Shown here in pieces: positions 1-8,369 of a stretch of DNA of 64,000 nt; position 1 is the first letter of the stretch, and each line of letters begins with the position of its first letter. The translations under genes and the position numbers were made by a program. This DNA is from Micromonospora zamorensis (GTDB lineage: Bacteria > Actinomycetota > Actinomycetes > Mycobacteriales > Micromonosporaceae). The notes below the pieces were generated by a model. That model made no database searches and was not told the origin of the DNA. It saw nothing but the letters and a program-made list of their open reading frames with translations. The stretch lies in assembly GCF_900090275.1 (NCBI RefSeq), contig NZ_LT607755.1, positions 5,518,001-5,582,000 of the forward strand. Reading direction: 5' to 3'.

Positions 1-180
1 GAGGTCACCGCGCTTGGCCTTGGTGATGAGCTGCTCGGCCAGCGGACGCAGCCGCCGAGCCTTCGTCTCGGTGGTCTGGATCTTGCCGTGCTGGAACAGC
101 GCGGTCGCCAGGTTGGCGAGCATCAGCCGCTCGTGCGAGGGGCTGCCGCCGAGGCGGGGGCCCTTGGTGGGCGTGGGCAT
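1..180 (-). CDS. rplQ: 50S ribosomal protein L17 (partial, N-terminal 60 codons)
   Basis: The N-terminus reads [20 protein letters not shown] and continues through the L17 consensus to the window edge, where the gene is cut. L17 is a large-subunit protein that binds 23S rRNA near the peptide exit tunnel. The ATG at 180 is preceded by AGGAG with an 8-nt spacer. It is the last gene seen in the infA-rpmJ-rpsM-rpsK-rpsD-rpoA-rplQ series, 34 nt after rpoA, the usual bacterial partner. Confidence 0.97.
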   Translation of the reverse strand, partial: MPTPTKGPRLGGSPSHERLMLANLATALFQHGKIQTTETKARRLRPLAEQLITKAKRGDL

Positions 181-214
181 TTTTGGTGCTCCTCAGTTGT
201 GGCGGCAGCGCGGA

Positions 215-1237
215 CTAGAGCTGCTCGGTCTCGCGGTAGTCGTCGGTGTCGTAGTCGGCCTCGCCGAAGGTGTCCACGACGTGCGCCGGGTCGAAGTTCG
301 GAGCCGAGTCCTTCAGCCCGAGACCCATCCCGGCGAGCTTCATCTTGACCTCGTCGATCGACTTCTGCCCGAAGTTGCGGATGTCGAGGAGGTCGGCCTC
401 GGTACGCCCGATGAGCTCACCAACGGAGTTGATGCCCTCGCGCTTGAGGCAGTTGTAGGAGCGGACGGTGAGGTCCAGCTCCTCGATCGGCAGTGCGAGG
501 TCCGCCGCCAGCTGGGCGTCCTGCGGGGACGGCCCGATGTCGATGCCCTCGGCGGTCTCGTCCAGCTCCCGGGCCAGCCCGAACAGCTCGACCAGCGTCG
601 AACCGGCGGAGGCCAGCGCGGTACGCGGACCCATCGACGGCTTGGTCTCGACGTCGATGATCAGCCGGTCGAAGTCGGTGCGCTGCTCGACACGGGTCGC
701 CTCGACGCGGTAGGTCACCTTCAGCACCGGCGAGTAGATCGAGTCGACCGGGATGCGGCCGATCTCGGCGCCGGACTGCTTGTTCTGCGCCGCCGTCACG
801 TAGCCCCGGCCCCGCTCGACGGTCAGCTCCATGTCGAGCCGGCCCTTGCCGTTGAGGGTGGCGAGCTTGAGATCCGGGTTGTGCACCGAGACGCCGGCCG
901 GCGGCTGGATGTCCCCCGCGGTCACGTCGCCCGGGCCCTGCTTGCGCAGGTACATGCTGACCGGCTCGTCGTGCTCGGAGCTGACGCACAGCTCCTTGAT
1001 GTTCATGACGAGCTCGACCACGTCCTCCTTGACACCGGGGATCGTGGTGAACTCGTGCAGCACGCCGTCGATCTTGATCGAGGTGACGGCCGCGCCCGGG
1101 ATCGACGACAGCAGCGTGCGCCGCAGCGAGTTGCCCAGGGTGTAGCCGAAGCCCGGCTCCAGCGGCTCGATGGCGAACCGGGACCGGGTCTCGTTGATCG
1201 ACTCCTCGGACAGGGAGGGTCGCTGGCTGATGAGCAT
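215..1237 (-). CDS. rpoA: DNA-directed RNA polymerase subunit alpha
   Basis: 340 residues, a normal length for alpha. The N-terminal domain (about 1-230) has the dimerisation motif [19 protein letters not shown]. The C-terminal domain (about 250-320) has [17 protein letters not shown], which includes the residues that contact UP-element DNA and activators, and ends in an acidic tail. Alpha dimers start assembly of the core enzyme with RpoB and RpoC, both encoded in this window. It lies between rpsD and rplQ, the standard position, and is presumably co-transcribed with them. Confidence 0.99.
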   Translation of the reverse strand: MLISQRPSLSEESINETRSRFAIEPLEPGFGYTLGNSLRRTLLSSIPGAAVTSIKIDGVLHEFTTIPGVKEDVVELVMNIKELCVSSEHDEPVSMYLRKQGPGDVTAGDIQPPAGVSVHNPDLKLATLNGKGRLDMELTVERGRGYVTAAQNKQSGAEIGRIPVDSIYSPVLKVTYRVEATRVEQRTDFDRLIIDVETKPSMGPRTALASAGSTLVELFGLARELDETAEGIDIGPSPQDAQLAADLALPIEELDLTVRSYNCLKREGINSVGELIGRTEADLLDIRNFGQKSIDEVKMKLAGMGLGLKDSAPNFDPAHVVDTFGEADYDTDDYRETEQL

Positions 1238-1337
1238 CTTTTCTCTTCTCTTCCGGGGCGCCCGCTATTTGACGCCCACGACACAAACTGTTCCGGTGGC
1301 CCGCCCCCGGGAGGGCGGGCCACCGAACGAGCTCGGA

Positions 1338-1964
1338 CTACTTGGAGTAGAGCTCGACGATCAGCTGTTCCTGGACCTGCGTGTCGATGACCTGCCGGGC
1401 CGGGAGGGAGTGCACGAGCACCTTCATCTGGCTCGGGATGGCCTCAAGCCACGCCGGAACCGTCTTCGAGCCGGCCTGAGCCTGCGCGACGATGAACGGG
1501 GTGAGCTCCTTGCTCTTGCCCCGAACCTCGATGATGTCGTGCTCCTTGACGCGGTACGACGGGATGTCGACCTTCTTGCCGTTCACCGTGAAGTGACCGT
1601 GCTTGACCAGCTGGCGGGCCATGTCCCGCGAGTGGGCGTAGCCGGCCCGGTAAACGACGTTGTCCAGCCGCGACTCGAGGATCTGCAGGAGGACCTCACC
1701 GGTCTTGGCCTGCTTGCCAACGGCTTCCTCGTAGTAACCGCGGAACTGCTTCTCCAGCACGCCGTAGACACGACGGGCCTTCTGCTTCTCGCGGAGCTGG
1801 AGCAGGTACTCCGTCTCCTTCGTGCGGCCGCGGCCGTGCTGCCCGGGCGGGAACGGCCGGGACTCGAACGGGCACTTCGGACCATCGCACTTGCTGCCCT
1901 TGAGGAACAGCTTCATCTTCTCCCGCCGGCAACGGCGGCAGTCTGCACCGGTGTAACGAGCCAT
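1338..1964 (-). CDS. rpsD: 30S ribosomal protein S4
   Basis: 208 residues. S4 nucleates 30S assembly on the 5' domain of 16S rRNA. The N-terminus carries Cys9, Cys12, Cys26 and Cys31, a complete zinc-binding (C+) site; many bacteria have lost it. The S4 RNA-binding fold follows at about 97-160 ([20 protein letters not shown]). The gene sits 13 nt downstream of rpsK and 100 nt upstream of rpoA. A zinc-dependent S4 fits the zinc-dependent S14 and L36 also encoded here. Confidence 0.99.
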   Translation of the reverse strand: MARYTGADCRRCRREKMKLFLKGSKCDGPKCPFESRPFPPGQHGRGRTKETEYLLQLREKQKARRVYGVLEKQFRGYYEEAVGKQAKTGEVLLQILESRLDNVVYRAGYAHSRDMARQLVKHGHFTVNGKKVDIPSYRVKEHDIIEVRGKSKELTPFIVAQAQAGSKTVPAWLEAIPSQMKVLVHSLPARQVIDTQVQEQLIVELYSK

Positions 1965-1977
1965 CTCTCTCTACCTC

Positions 1978-2385
1978 TCAGACCCGGCGACGCTTCGGCG
2001 GACGGCACCCGTTGTGCGGCTGCGGGGTGACGTCGGCGATCTGCCCGACCTCGAGGCCCACGGCCTGCAGCGAACGGATGGCGGTTTCCCGGCCGGAGCC
2101 GGGGCCCTTGACGAACACGTCGACCTTGCGCATGCCGTGCTCCATGGCGCGACGCGCGGCAGCCTCGGCGGCCAGCTGCGCGGCGAACGGAGTCGACTTG
2201 CGGGAGCCCTTGAAGCCCACCTGGCCAGCGGAGGCCCAGGAGATGACCGCACCGGTCGGGTCCGTGATGGACACGATGGTGTTGTTGAACGTGCTCTTGA
2301 TGTGCGCCTGCCCGTGGGCGACGTTCTTGCGTTCCTTGCGCCGGACCTTCTTGACAGCGGCTCCGGCACGAGCCTTCGGTGGCAT
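1978..2385 (-). CDS. rpsK: 30S ribosomal protein S11
   Basis: 135 residues with the S11 core [19 protein letters not shown] near the N-terminus and the conserved basic tail [12 protein letters not shown]11 lies on the 30S platform and helps shape the mRNA exit and Shine-Dalgarno region. The start is the ATG at 2385. The order rpsM-rpsK-rpsD-rpoA is conserved, and spacing to the neighbours is short, so it is read as one transcript. Confidence 0.99.
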   Translation of the reverse strand: MPPKARAGAAVKKVRRKERKNVAHGQAHIKSTFNNTIVSITDPTGAVISWASAGQVGFKGSRKSTPFAAQLAAEAAARRAMEHGMRKVDVFVKGPGSGRETAIRSLQAVGLEVGQIADVTPQPHNGCRPPKRRRV

Positions 2386-2472
2386 AAGTCTGTGCGCTCC
2401 TAGTTGACTTTCCGGATTGGGTTGCGGCCTGACCCACCTCGGCGGCGGCCGACCCCGTCATCCGGTTAAGAA

Positions 2473-2853
2473 CTACTTCTTGCCGGGCTTCTTCTTGCCG
2501 GCGACGGTCCGCTTCGGGCCCTTGCGGGTCCGTGCATTGGTCTTGGTCCGCTGGCCACGCACGGGCAGACCCCGGCGGTGCCGGATGCCGGCGTAGCAGC
2601 CGATCTCAACCTTGCGGCGGATGTCAGCGGCGACCTCGCGGCGCAGGTCGCCTTCAACCTTGTAGTTGCCCTCGATGTGGTCGCGGAGCTGCACGAGCTC
2701 CTCGTCCGTGAGGTCCCGAGCGCGCTTGTCCGGCGAGATGCCGGTAGCGGCGAGTGTCTCCTGGGCGCGGGTGCGACCGAGCCCGAAGATGTAGGTGAGC
2801 GCGATTTCCATCCGCTTCTCGCGGGGGAGATCCACGCCGACTAGACGTGCCAT
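2473..2853 (-). CDS. rpsM: 30S ribosomal protein S13
   Basis: 126 residues, opening [19 protein letters not shown] with the S13 helix-turn region, then [19 protein letters not shown] and a lysine-rich C-terminal tail that reaches the decoding area. S13 sits in the 30S head and contacts the 50S in bridge B1. It is preceded by GAGGAG about 11 nt before the ATG. The 267-nt gap up to rpmJ is long for this operon and holds a hairpin (2998-3035). Confidence 0.99.
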   Translation of the reverse strand: MARLVGVDLPREKRMEIALTYIFGLGRTRAQETLAATGISPDKRARDLTDEELVQLRDHIEGNYKVEGDLRREVAADIRRKVEIGCYAGIRHRRGLPVRGQRTKTNARTRKGPKRTVAGKKKPGKK

Positions 2854-2997
2854 GTGCGGGCGTACTCCTCATGATGTGTGGCGGAGGTGTGGACCCGTCC
2901 CATCCCGCTACCGACTGTCCCGTCCTTCCGACGCGGTGAGCGCCGGCGACCGGGAACGGTCGCTGCCCGAGCGGGCCCCGGCCTCCGACCGGGGGTC

Positions 2998-3035
2998 AGC
3001 CACGCAGGAGTACGTCTCGCGTACCGCTCGTGGCT
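2998..3035 (-). promoter_or_regulatory. Two-stem leader hairpin upstream of rpsM
   Basis: Between rpmJ and rpsM the sequence can fold with AGCCACG (2998-3004) pairing CGTGGCT (3029-3035) and, inside it, GTACG (3010-3014) pairing CGTAC (3020-3024). No U-tract follows, so it is not a classic terminator. In E. coli the alpha operon is autoregulated by S4 at a structured leader upstream of rpsM. A similar role here is inference only. Confidence 0.4.
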
Positions 3036-3120
3036 GGGACGAGCATGTGTGATGTGTGTGTCGCTGAGGATCCGCCTGGACCAACGCCACCCGGCCGGTG
3101 TTACGGCCGGACGGGCTGAG

Positions 3121-3234
3121 TCAGCCCTGGCGCTGCTTGTGGCGCGGGTCGCTGCAGATGACCATGACCCGGCCGTGCCGGCGGATAACCCGGCACTTCT
3201 GGCAGATCCTCTTGACGCTCGGCTTGACCTTCAC
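3121..3234 (-). CDS. rpmJ: 50S ribosomal protein L36
   Basis: 37-residue protein reading (GTG)[13 protein letters not shown], then [19 protein letters not shown]. Cys11, Cys14, Cys27 and His32 form the zinc ribbon, so this is the zinc-binding C+ form. I chose the GTG at 3234 because AAGG lies 6 nt before it and the protein then has the family length. An in-frame ATG at 3252 would add six residues but has no Shine-Dalgarno sequence. It sits between infA and rpsM, as in most actinobacteria. Confidence 0.95.
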   Translation of the reverse strand: MKVKPSVKRICQKCRVIRRHGRVMVICSDPRHKQRQG

Positions 3235-3325
3235 GGTTGCCTTACTTCCCATCTGGCCCGGGGACGCGCGTTGCACGACACCAGACGTCGAAGACGGACA
3301 CGGGACTTCCCGGTCGTCGTCAGGA

Positions 3326-3547
3326 CTACTTGTAGCGGTAGACGATGCGCCCGCGGGTCAGGTCGTACGGCGAAAGTTCGACGACGACCCGGTCCTCCGG
3401 AAGGATGCGGATGTAGTGCTGCCGCATCTTGCCGCTGATGTGAGCCAACACCTTGTGGCCGTTCGCGAGCTCCACCCGGAACATGGCGTTCGGCAGGGGC
3501 TCGATGACCCGACCCTCGATCTCAATGGCTCCGTCTTTTTTCGGCAT
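3326..3547 (-). CDS. infA: Translation initiation factor IF-1
   Basis: 73 residues forming a single S1/OB-fold domain, starting [20 protein letters not shown] and ending [11 protein letters not shown]-1 binds the A site of the 30S subunit during initiation and helps IF-2 and IF-3. The ATG at 3547 is preceded by GGAGG with only about 2 nt between them, a very tight spacing. It is the first gene of the infA-rpmJ-rpsM-rpsK-rpsD-rpoA-rplQ unit, with a candidate promoter at 3702-3731. Confidence 0.99.
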   Translation of the reverse strand: MPKKDGAIEIEGRVIEPLPNAMFRVELANGHKVLAHISGKMRQHYIRILPEDRVVVELSPYDLTRGRIVYRYK

Positions 3548-3701
3548 GTCCTCCGCTGTCCTGACGTCGATTGCTCCGGGCGGCCCACAACGTCTTACAC
3601 GGAAATCTGATCAGAATCAGAAGACCGCGCCAGCCGCGGCTCCAGGTCCCACCGAAGCGCAGGGTGGGCATGCCGGAGTGGACGCTGTGCGCCGATCTGA
3701 A

Positions 3702-3731
3702 AGTGTACGCCGGCCTGCACTCGCACGCCAA
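3702..3731 (-). promoter_or_regulatory. Candidate sigma-70 promoter of the infA operon
   Basis: On the minus strand: -35 TTGGCG (3726-3731), 18-nt spacer, -10 TACACT (3702-3707). It would give a leader of about 150 nt before infA. The -35 matches that of the candidate rplJ promoter and the -10 that of the candidate rpoB promoter in this window. Read by eye; no transcript data. Confidence 0.5.
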
Positions 3732-3785
3732 ACCGGCCACCCACCCACCCCCGCCCCCCACCCCCGGGGCCCCACCCGTAGCCTC

Positions 3786-3845
3786 GTTGATCATGAAGTT
3801 AGCGTCACGACACGCCGGGAACGGCGGCGATAACCTCATGATCGA
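3786..3845 (+). repeat. 60-nt imperfect palindromic repeat, copy R1
   Basis: The 60-nt element begins GTTGATCATGAAGTT and ends AACCTCATGATCGA; the ends are inverted repeats of each other (12 of 14 bases). A second copy, 53 of 60 identical, lies inverted at 4488-4547. There is no transposase. The two copies bracket the frameshifted DUF1707 gene. It looks like a REP- or MITE-type element of the host genome. Confidence 0.8.
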
Positions 3846-3859
3846 CGGGCGGGGTGTGT

Positions 3860-3897
3860 GGGGTCTGGGGGATTGGTTGGGGTTGGGGGTCAGGGGG
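3860..3897 (+). other. G-rich tract able to form a G-quadruplex
   Basis: Five runs of four or five G (3860-3863, 3867-3871, 3879-3882, 3885-3889, 3893-3897) are separated by 2- to 7-nt loops. This meets the usual sequence rule for an intramolecular G-quadruplex on the plus strand. It overlaps the 3' end of the DUF1707 frame and begins 14 nt from repeat R1. Confidence 0.55.
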
Positions 3898-4475
3898 TTG
3901 GTGGGGGATTTTCTGGGTTGGTGGTGGGGGGTTTGCGCTTTGCCCGTTTGCGCTGTCGCTTGACCGCTTGGCGCCTTGGCTCTCCCCCGGCCAGCCCGGT
4001 GACCGTCTGCACCGCCAGCACCGCGCCCCACGGCCCCGCCACCCAGGCCGGCCAGAAGTAGAGCAGGTCCTGACTGAGCAGCGACGTCACCGCCCAGATG
4101 GTCACCACGATCGCGATCACCTTCAGGTACGGCAGCCACACCTCGGCCAGCCAGCGGGCCGTGACGCCGCGCGCCACCGGCGCAGGCTGGTCACCGACAC
4201 TCGGCGGGGGCAGCCGGGGTGAGCGGCGACAGCGCCGAACGCTCCACCGACGCAACCGGCGGCAGGTCGGTCAGCAGCCCGTCCAACTCGGCGTACGTGC
4301 GCGCGGCGTAGGCACGCTGCAACCGCTCGTCATACTCGTGCAGATCCAGCCGACCCTCGTTGAGGGCGACCCGTAACCGGTCGGCCACCGCCGTACGGTC
4401 CGAGTCCGAGGCTCGCATCCCGTCGCGCCCGTCCATGCCGGCAAGCATGCCACCGTCACGCCAGTCATGTCCCAC
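3890..4475 (-). pseudogene. DUF1707 protein with C-terminal membrane segments, frameshifted
   Basis: Frame 1 (4191-4475) encodes a DUF1707 domain, with MRASDSDRTAVADRLRVAL followed by GRLDLHEYDERLQRAYAARTY, and stops at 4191. A second frame, open from about 4255 to 3890, encodes two hydrophobic segments (LKVIAIVVTIWAVTSLL; FWPAWVAGPWGAVLAVQTV) and a basic tail. It has no credible start or Shine-Dalgarno sequence. The family normally joins both parts in one protein. The frames overlap over G-runs at 4206-4210 and 4216-4219, the likely place of a one-base indel. It is either a decayed gene or a sequencing error. The start is uncertain (ATG 4418, 4436 or 4475). The function of DUF1707 is not established. 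Confidence 0.65.
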
Positions 4476-4487
4476 CCCAGGGCTCGG

Positions 4488-4547
4488 TCGATCATGAGGT
4501 TATCGCCACCGGCGCCGGCGTGTCGTGACCACAACTTCATGATCAAC
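4488..4547 (-). repeat. 60-nt imperfect palindromic repeat, copy R2 (inverted)
   Basis: On the minus strand it matches R1 (3786-3845) at 53 of 60 positions with no gaps. Differences are clustered at element positions 16-18 and 34-40. Like R1 it is followed on the plus strand by ACGGGCGG and a G-rich stretch that runs into the 3' end of map. It overlaps no coding sequence. Confidence 0.8.
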
Positions 4548-4587
4548 GGGCGGTGCCGGGGGTGGAGGCCCTGGGTGTGGGAGGTTT

Positions 4588-5439
4588 TCAGGGGGTTTTG
4601 GAGGCGGCGGGTTGGCGGGCGGTCACCAGGTCGCCCAGGCGGGCCCGGCCGCCGTCGAACGCGGTCAGCACCCAGACCCCGTCCGGCAGCAGAGCCATCG
4701 AATGCTCGACGTGCGCCGCCACCGAGCCGTCGCGGGTCACCACCGTCCACCCGTCGGACAACTCGACAGTACGCGGGGACGCCATCGTGATCATCGGCTC
4801 GATGGCCAACGCCATGCCGGTGACCAGGCGTGGGCCCTTGCCCGGCCGACCGTGGTTGAGCACGTGCGGGTCCTGGTGCATCTCGGTGCCGATGCCGTGC
4901 CCGCCATAGCCGTCGACGATGCCGTACCGGCCACCCTTGCGGACGGCGGTCTCTACCGCGTGCGAGATGTCGGTGAGTCGGCCCTTGCCGCTGGCCGCAC
5001 CGCGAGCGGCGGCGGCGATGCCGGCCCACATCGCGTCCTCGGCGACCGCGGCCATCTTCAGCAGAGCCGGGTCGACCTCGCCGACCCCGACGGTGATCGC
5101 AGAGTCGCCGTGCCACCCGTCCAGGACCGCACCGCAGTCGATCGAGATCAGGTCACCGGCCTGTAGCACCTGCTTCGGCGACGGGATGGCATGCACGATC
5201 TGCTCGTTGACCGAGGAACAGATCGACGCCGGGAAACCGTGGTAGCCCTTGAACGACGGAACGCCACCTGCCTCGCGGATGGTCGACTCGGCGATGGCAT
5301 CCAGATCGGCGGTGCTCACGCCGGGGGCGACAGCCTCCCGCATCCGGCGGAGCGCCTCGGCGACCACCAGCCCGGCGGCCCGCATCTTCTCGATCTGGTC
5401 AGGGGTCTTCAGCTGGATGTCCAGCTGGGGACGACGCAT
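4588..5439 (-). CDS. map: Methionine aminopeptidase, type I
   Basis: 283 residues. The enzyme removes the initiator methionine from nascent proteins when the second residue is small. The five metal ligands are in place: Asp101 (SIDCGA), Asp112 (HGDSA), His181 (GHGIG), Glu214 (AIEPM) and Glu245 (VEHS). The pita-bread fold spans the whole protein. I chose the ATG at 5439 (MRRPQLDIQLKTPDQ); upstream codons give no conserved sequence. The order secY-adk-map is standard, and a 12-bp hairpin separates it from adk. Confidence 0.98.
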   Translation of the reverse strand: MRRPQLDIQLKTPDQIEKMRAAGLVVAEALRRMREAVAPGVSTADLDAIAESTIREAGGVPSFKGYHGFPASICSSVNEQIVHAIPSPKQVLQAGDLISIDCGAVLDGWHGDSAITVGVGEVDPALLKMAAVAEDAMWAGIAAAARGAASGKGRLTDISHAVETAVRKGGRYGIVDGYGGHGIGTEMHQDPHVLNHGRPGKGPRLVTGMALAIEPMITMASPRTVELSDGWTVVTRDGSVAAHVEHSMALLPDGVWVLTAFDGGRARLGDLVTARQPAASKTP

Positions 5440-5460
5440 GGAGCGATTACCTTTCGTTGC

Positions 5461-5497
5461 CGAACAGCGGGGCACATAACGCGTACCCCGCTGTTCG
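5461..5497 (-). promoter_or_regulatory. 12-bp perfect hairpin between adk and map
   Basis: Bases 5461-5472 (CGAACAGCGGGG) pair perfectly with 5486-5497 across a 13-nt loop. No U-tract follows. It lies in the 87-nt gap between the adk stop and the map start. It could be a partial terminator or an mRNA-processing or stability element that lowers map relative to adk. Confidence 0.5.
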
Positions 5498-5526
5498 CAC
5501 TCTATCCGCCGTGGCCCGGCCGGACC

Positions 5527-6180
5527 TCAGCCGCCGTACGACCGCAGGGCGTCGATGGCCCGGGTGGTCACGTCCTCCACCGGGCCGGTGGCGTCGATCC
5601 CGACCAACTTGCCCTGAGCGCCGTAGTAGTCGACCAGGGGTGCGGTCTTCTCGCTGTATTCGCGGAGCCGCGTCGCGATCGTCTCCGGCTTGTCGTCGTC
5701 GCGCTGGAACAGCTCGGCGCCGCACCGGTCACAGATGCCGGGCCTGGTCGTGGCGTCGAACTCGACGTGCCAGATCTTGCCGCAACCCCGGCAGGTGCGC
5801 CGGCCGGAGAGCCGCCGGATCACCTCGTCGTCGTCGACCACCAGCTCCAGGACCAGATCGAGCGCGGTGCCCAGGTCAGCGAGGAGCTTGTCCAGAGCGG
5901 CCGCCTGCGGAGTGGTCCGCGGGAAACCGTCGAGAAGGAAACCCTCGCTGGCGTCGGGCTCGGCCAGCCGGTCCCGGACCATGTTGATGGTGACCTCGTC
6001 CGGAACCAGCTCGCCCGCGTCCATGTAGCGCTTCGCCTCGACCCCGAGCGGCGTGCCCTGGGTGACGTTCGACCGGAAGATGTCTCCGGTCGAGATCTTC
6101 GGCACCGAGAGGTGCGCGGCGATGAACTCGGCCTGTGTGCCCTTGCCCGCCCCCGGCGGGCCAACCAGAACGAGTCTCAT
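5527..6180 (-). CDS. adk: Adenylate kinase
   Basis: 217 residues catalysing ATP + AMP to 2 ADP. The P-loop GPPGAGKGT is at 7-15 and the AMP-binding segment at about 31-60. DGFPRT is at 84-89. The long LID has a zinc site of Cys130, Cys133, Cys150 and Cys153. Its ATG directly follows the secY stop TAG with no spacer, implying translational coupling. It is the middle gene of secY-adk-map. Confidence 0.99.
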   Translation of the reverse strand: MRLVLVGPPGAGKGTQAEFIAAHLSVPKISTGDIFRSNVTQGTPLGVEAKRYMDAGELVPDEVTINMVRDRLAEPDASEGFLLDGFPRTTPQAAALDKLLADLGTALDLVLELVVDDDEVIRRLSGRRTCRGCGKIWHVEFDATTRPGICDRCGAELFQRDDDKPETIATRLREYSEKTAPLVDYYGAQGKLVGIDATGPVEDVTTRAIDALRSYGG

Positions 6181-7509
6181 CTACCGCAGGAACCCTTCGT
6201 AGTTCCGCTGCATGAGTTGGCTCTCGATCTGCTTAACGGTCTCCAGACCGACGCCGACCATGATGAGCACAGCGGTGCCGCCGAACGGGAAGTTCTGGTA
6301 CTGCTGGTTGTCCAGCCAGATGAAGAAGAAGTTCGGCAGGATCGAGATGACGCCCAGGTAGAGCGCGCCCGGCAGGGTGATCCGACTGAGGATGAAGTCC
6401 AGGTAGTCGGCGGTCGGCTTGCCCGGGCGGATGCCCGGCACGAACCCGCCGTACTTCTTCATGTTGTCCGCGACCTCGGTCGGGTTGAACGTGATCGAGA
6501 CGTAGAAGTACGTGAAGAAGATGATCAGCAGGAAGTAGACCGCGATGTAGATCGGGCTGCTCGGGTTGACCAGGTTGTTCTGGATCCACGCCTGGGTCTT
6601 GCCCGGGTCGGTCTGATCGAAGAACTGCAGGGCCAGCTGCGGCAGGTAGAGCAGCGACGAGCCGAAGATGACCGGGATGACACCCGCCTGGTTGACCTTC
6701 AACGGGATGTAGGTCGAGGTGCCGCCGTACATCCGCCGGCCGATCATCCGCTTGGCGTACTGCACCGGAATGCGGCGCTGCGCCTGCTCGATGAAGGTGA
6801 CCGCGGTGATGACCACCAGGACCAGCGCGATGACCAGGGCGAACATGTCCCAGCCCTTGCTGGTCTTGATCTGCCAGCCCTCGCTGGGCAGCCGCGCCGC
6901 GATCGAGGTGAAGATCAGGACGGACATGCCGTTGCCGACGCCGCGGTCGGTGATCAGCTCACCGAGCCACATGACCATGCCGGTGCCGGCGGTCATCGTC
7001 ATCACCAGGATGGTCAGGGTCAGCCAGTCCGGGATGCCGGTGCCGGTGGGGATGATCGGGAACTGGTCGCACTTGTTCTGGAACAGCTGCCCGGAGCGGG
7101 CCAGGGCCACGAAGGCCGAGGCCTGGAGCACACCGAGGCCGAGGGTCAGGTAGCGCGTGTACTGCGTGATCTTCGCCTGACCGGCCTGGCCCTCCTTGCG
7201 GAGCTGCTCCAGACGCGGGATCACGACGGTCAGCAGCTGCAGGATGATCGACGCGGTGATGTAGGGCATGATGCCCAGCGCGAAGACCGAGAGCTGTAGC
7301 AGCGCTCCGCCGGAGAAGAGGTTGAGCAGGTTCACCACCCCGGTGGTGTCACCCTGGATGGTGTCGAGGCACTTCTGCACGTTGCCGTACGAGACGCCCG
7401 GGCTGGGGAGCGTCGCGCCCAGCCGGTAGACCGCAATGATGCCTACTGTGAACAGCAGCTTCTTGCGCAGGTCAGGCGTACGGAACGCACTGAGAAAGGC
7501 GGACAGCAA
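6181..7509 (-). CDS. secY: Preprotein translocase subunit SecY
   Basis: 442-residue protein with ten predicted membrane helices forming the Sec protein-conducting channel with SecE (encoded at 37270-37662) and SecG. The N-terminus LSAFLSAFRTPDLRKK and the segment LPSPGVSYGNV are typical. I chose the TTG at 7509: it has AGGAGG 6 nt upstream and gives the family N-terminus. A 36-codon upstream extension lacks hydrophobic or conserved sequence. It abuts adk. A strong hairpin at 7691-7732 separates it from rplO, so it probably has its own promoter. Confidence 0.98.
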   Translation of the reverse strand: MLSAFLSAFRTPDLRKKLLFTVGIIAVYRLGATLPSPGVSYGNVQKCLDTIQGDTTGVVNLLNLFSGGALLQLSVFALGIMPYITASIILQLLTVVIPRLEQLRKEGQAGQAKITQYTRYLTLGLGVLQASAFVALARSGQLFQNKCDQFPIIPTGTGIPDWLTLTILVMTMTAGTGMVMWLGELITDRGVGNGMSVLIFTSIAARLPSEGWQIKTSKGWDMFALVIALVLVVITAVTFIEQAQRRIPVQYAKRMIGRRMYGGTSTYIPLKVNQAGVIPVIFGSSLLYLPQLALQFFDQTDPGKTQAWIQNNLVNPSSPIYIAVYFLLIIFFTYFYVSITFNPTEVADNMKKYGGFVPGIRPGKPTADYLDFILSRITLPGALYLGVISILPNFFFIWLDNQQYQNFPFGGTAVLIMVGVGLETVKQIESQLMQRNYEGFLR

Positions 7510-7690
7510 CTTCTTCCTCCTGCGCGAGGCGGGCCGCCGGTGATCCCTGGCGGGTCGGGGTGGATCACGGGCGAGCGCCCGCAATCCATGGCTGGGATGG
7601 GACTCTAACAGCCCCACCCCGGTCCGGGCAGATGCGCCCGACTACATAAATCGATTCCGATATTACCGGGCGCTAAGGCCCCAGGCAGAC

Positions 7691-7732
7691 CATGGCGCCC
7701 GTCCAGTTGCTCACAACTGAACGGGCGCCATG
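7691..7732 (-). terminator. Strong hairpin downstream of rplO
   Basis: CATGGCGCCCGT (7691-7702) pairs perfectly with 7721-7732. After a single mismatch CAGTTG (7704-7709) pairs CAACTG (7714-7719), leaving a 4-nt loop. It lies 12 nt after the rplO stop and has no U-tract. It probably ends or attenuates the long S10-spc transcript before secY. Confidence 0.7.
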
Positions 7733-7743
7733 GGTTGTACGCC

Positions 7744-8187
7744 TTACAGCTCGGTGGCGGAGCCACCGGCAGCAGCGATCTTCTCCTTGGCCGACGCACT
7801 GAACGCGTGCGCAGACACCTGGAGCGCCACACCGCCGAGATCCCCGGTGCCGAGGACCTTGACCGGGTGACCCTTGCGGACCGCGCCGGACTCGACGAGC
7901 TCCAGCGGGCCGACCTGACCACCATTCGGGAACAGCTCAGCGAGCCGGTCCAGGTTGACCACCTGGAAGACGACCTTGAACTTGTTCTTGAAGCCCTTCA
8001 TCTTCGGAAGGCGCATGTGGATGGGCATCTGCCCACCCTCGAACGCCGCCGAGATGTTCTTACGGGCCTTGGAACCCTTGGTACCGCGACCAGCGGTCTT
8101 GCCCTTGGAACCCTCACCGCGACCCACACGGGTCTTCGCGGTCTTGGAACCGGGCGCCGGGCGCAGGTGGTGAACCTTGATCGTCAT
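7744..8187 (-). CDS. rplO: 50S ribosomal protein L15
   Basis: 147 residues. The glycine- and basic-rich N-terminus ([19 protein letters not shown]) that threads into 23S rRNA is followed by [20 protein letters not shown] and the globular C-terminal domain. It is a late-assembly 50S protein. The ATG overlaps the rpmD stop by one base (TAATG), so translation is likely coupled, with GAGGAGG inside the 3' end of rpmD as its Shine-Dalgarno. It is the last gene of the spc segment before the hairpin at 7691-7732. Confidence 0.99.
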   Translation of the reverse strand: MTIKVHHLRPAPGSKTAKTRVGRGEGSKGKTAGRGTKGSKARKNISAAFEGGQMPIHMRLPKMKGFKNKFKVVFQVVNLDRLAELFPNGGQVGPLELVESGAVRKGHPVKVLGTGDLGGVALQVSAHAFSASAKEKIAAAGGSATEL

Positions 8188-8369
8188 TACTCGACCTCCT
8201 CGACCTTCACGAGGTGGCTCACAGTGAAGATCATGCCGCGGATCTCGGGCCGGTCCTCCTTGACCACCACGTCGTTGATCCGCTTGAGACCGAGCGAACG
8301 CAGCGACTCACGCTGGTTGTGCTTGGTCCCGATACCGGACCGGAGCTGGGTGACCTTCAGACGTGCCAT
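8187..8369 (-). CDS. rpmD: 50S ribosomal protein L30
   Basis: 60 residues: [20 protein letters not shown], then [21 protein letters not shown]. This is the short bacterial L30 fold, a 50S protein. Its ATG overlaps the rpsE stop (TGATG) and its own stop overlaps the rplO start. Order rpsE-rpmD-rplO is standard. Confidence 0.98.
   Translation of the reverse strand: MARLKVTQLRSGIGTKHNQRESLRSLGLKRINDVVVKEDRPEIRGMIFTVSHLVKVEEVE

Noticed and set aside
3786-4547. Repeat pair considered as ends of an insertion sequence
   Set aside because: No transposase lies between them and no target-site duplication is visible.
5191-7299. 702-codon plus-strand open frame opposite map, adk and secY
   Set aside because: It spans three well-identified genes in antisense and has no recognisable domain.
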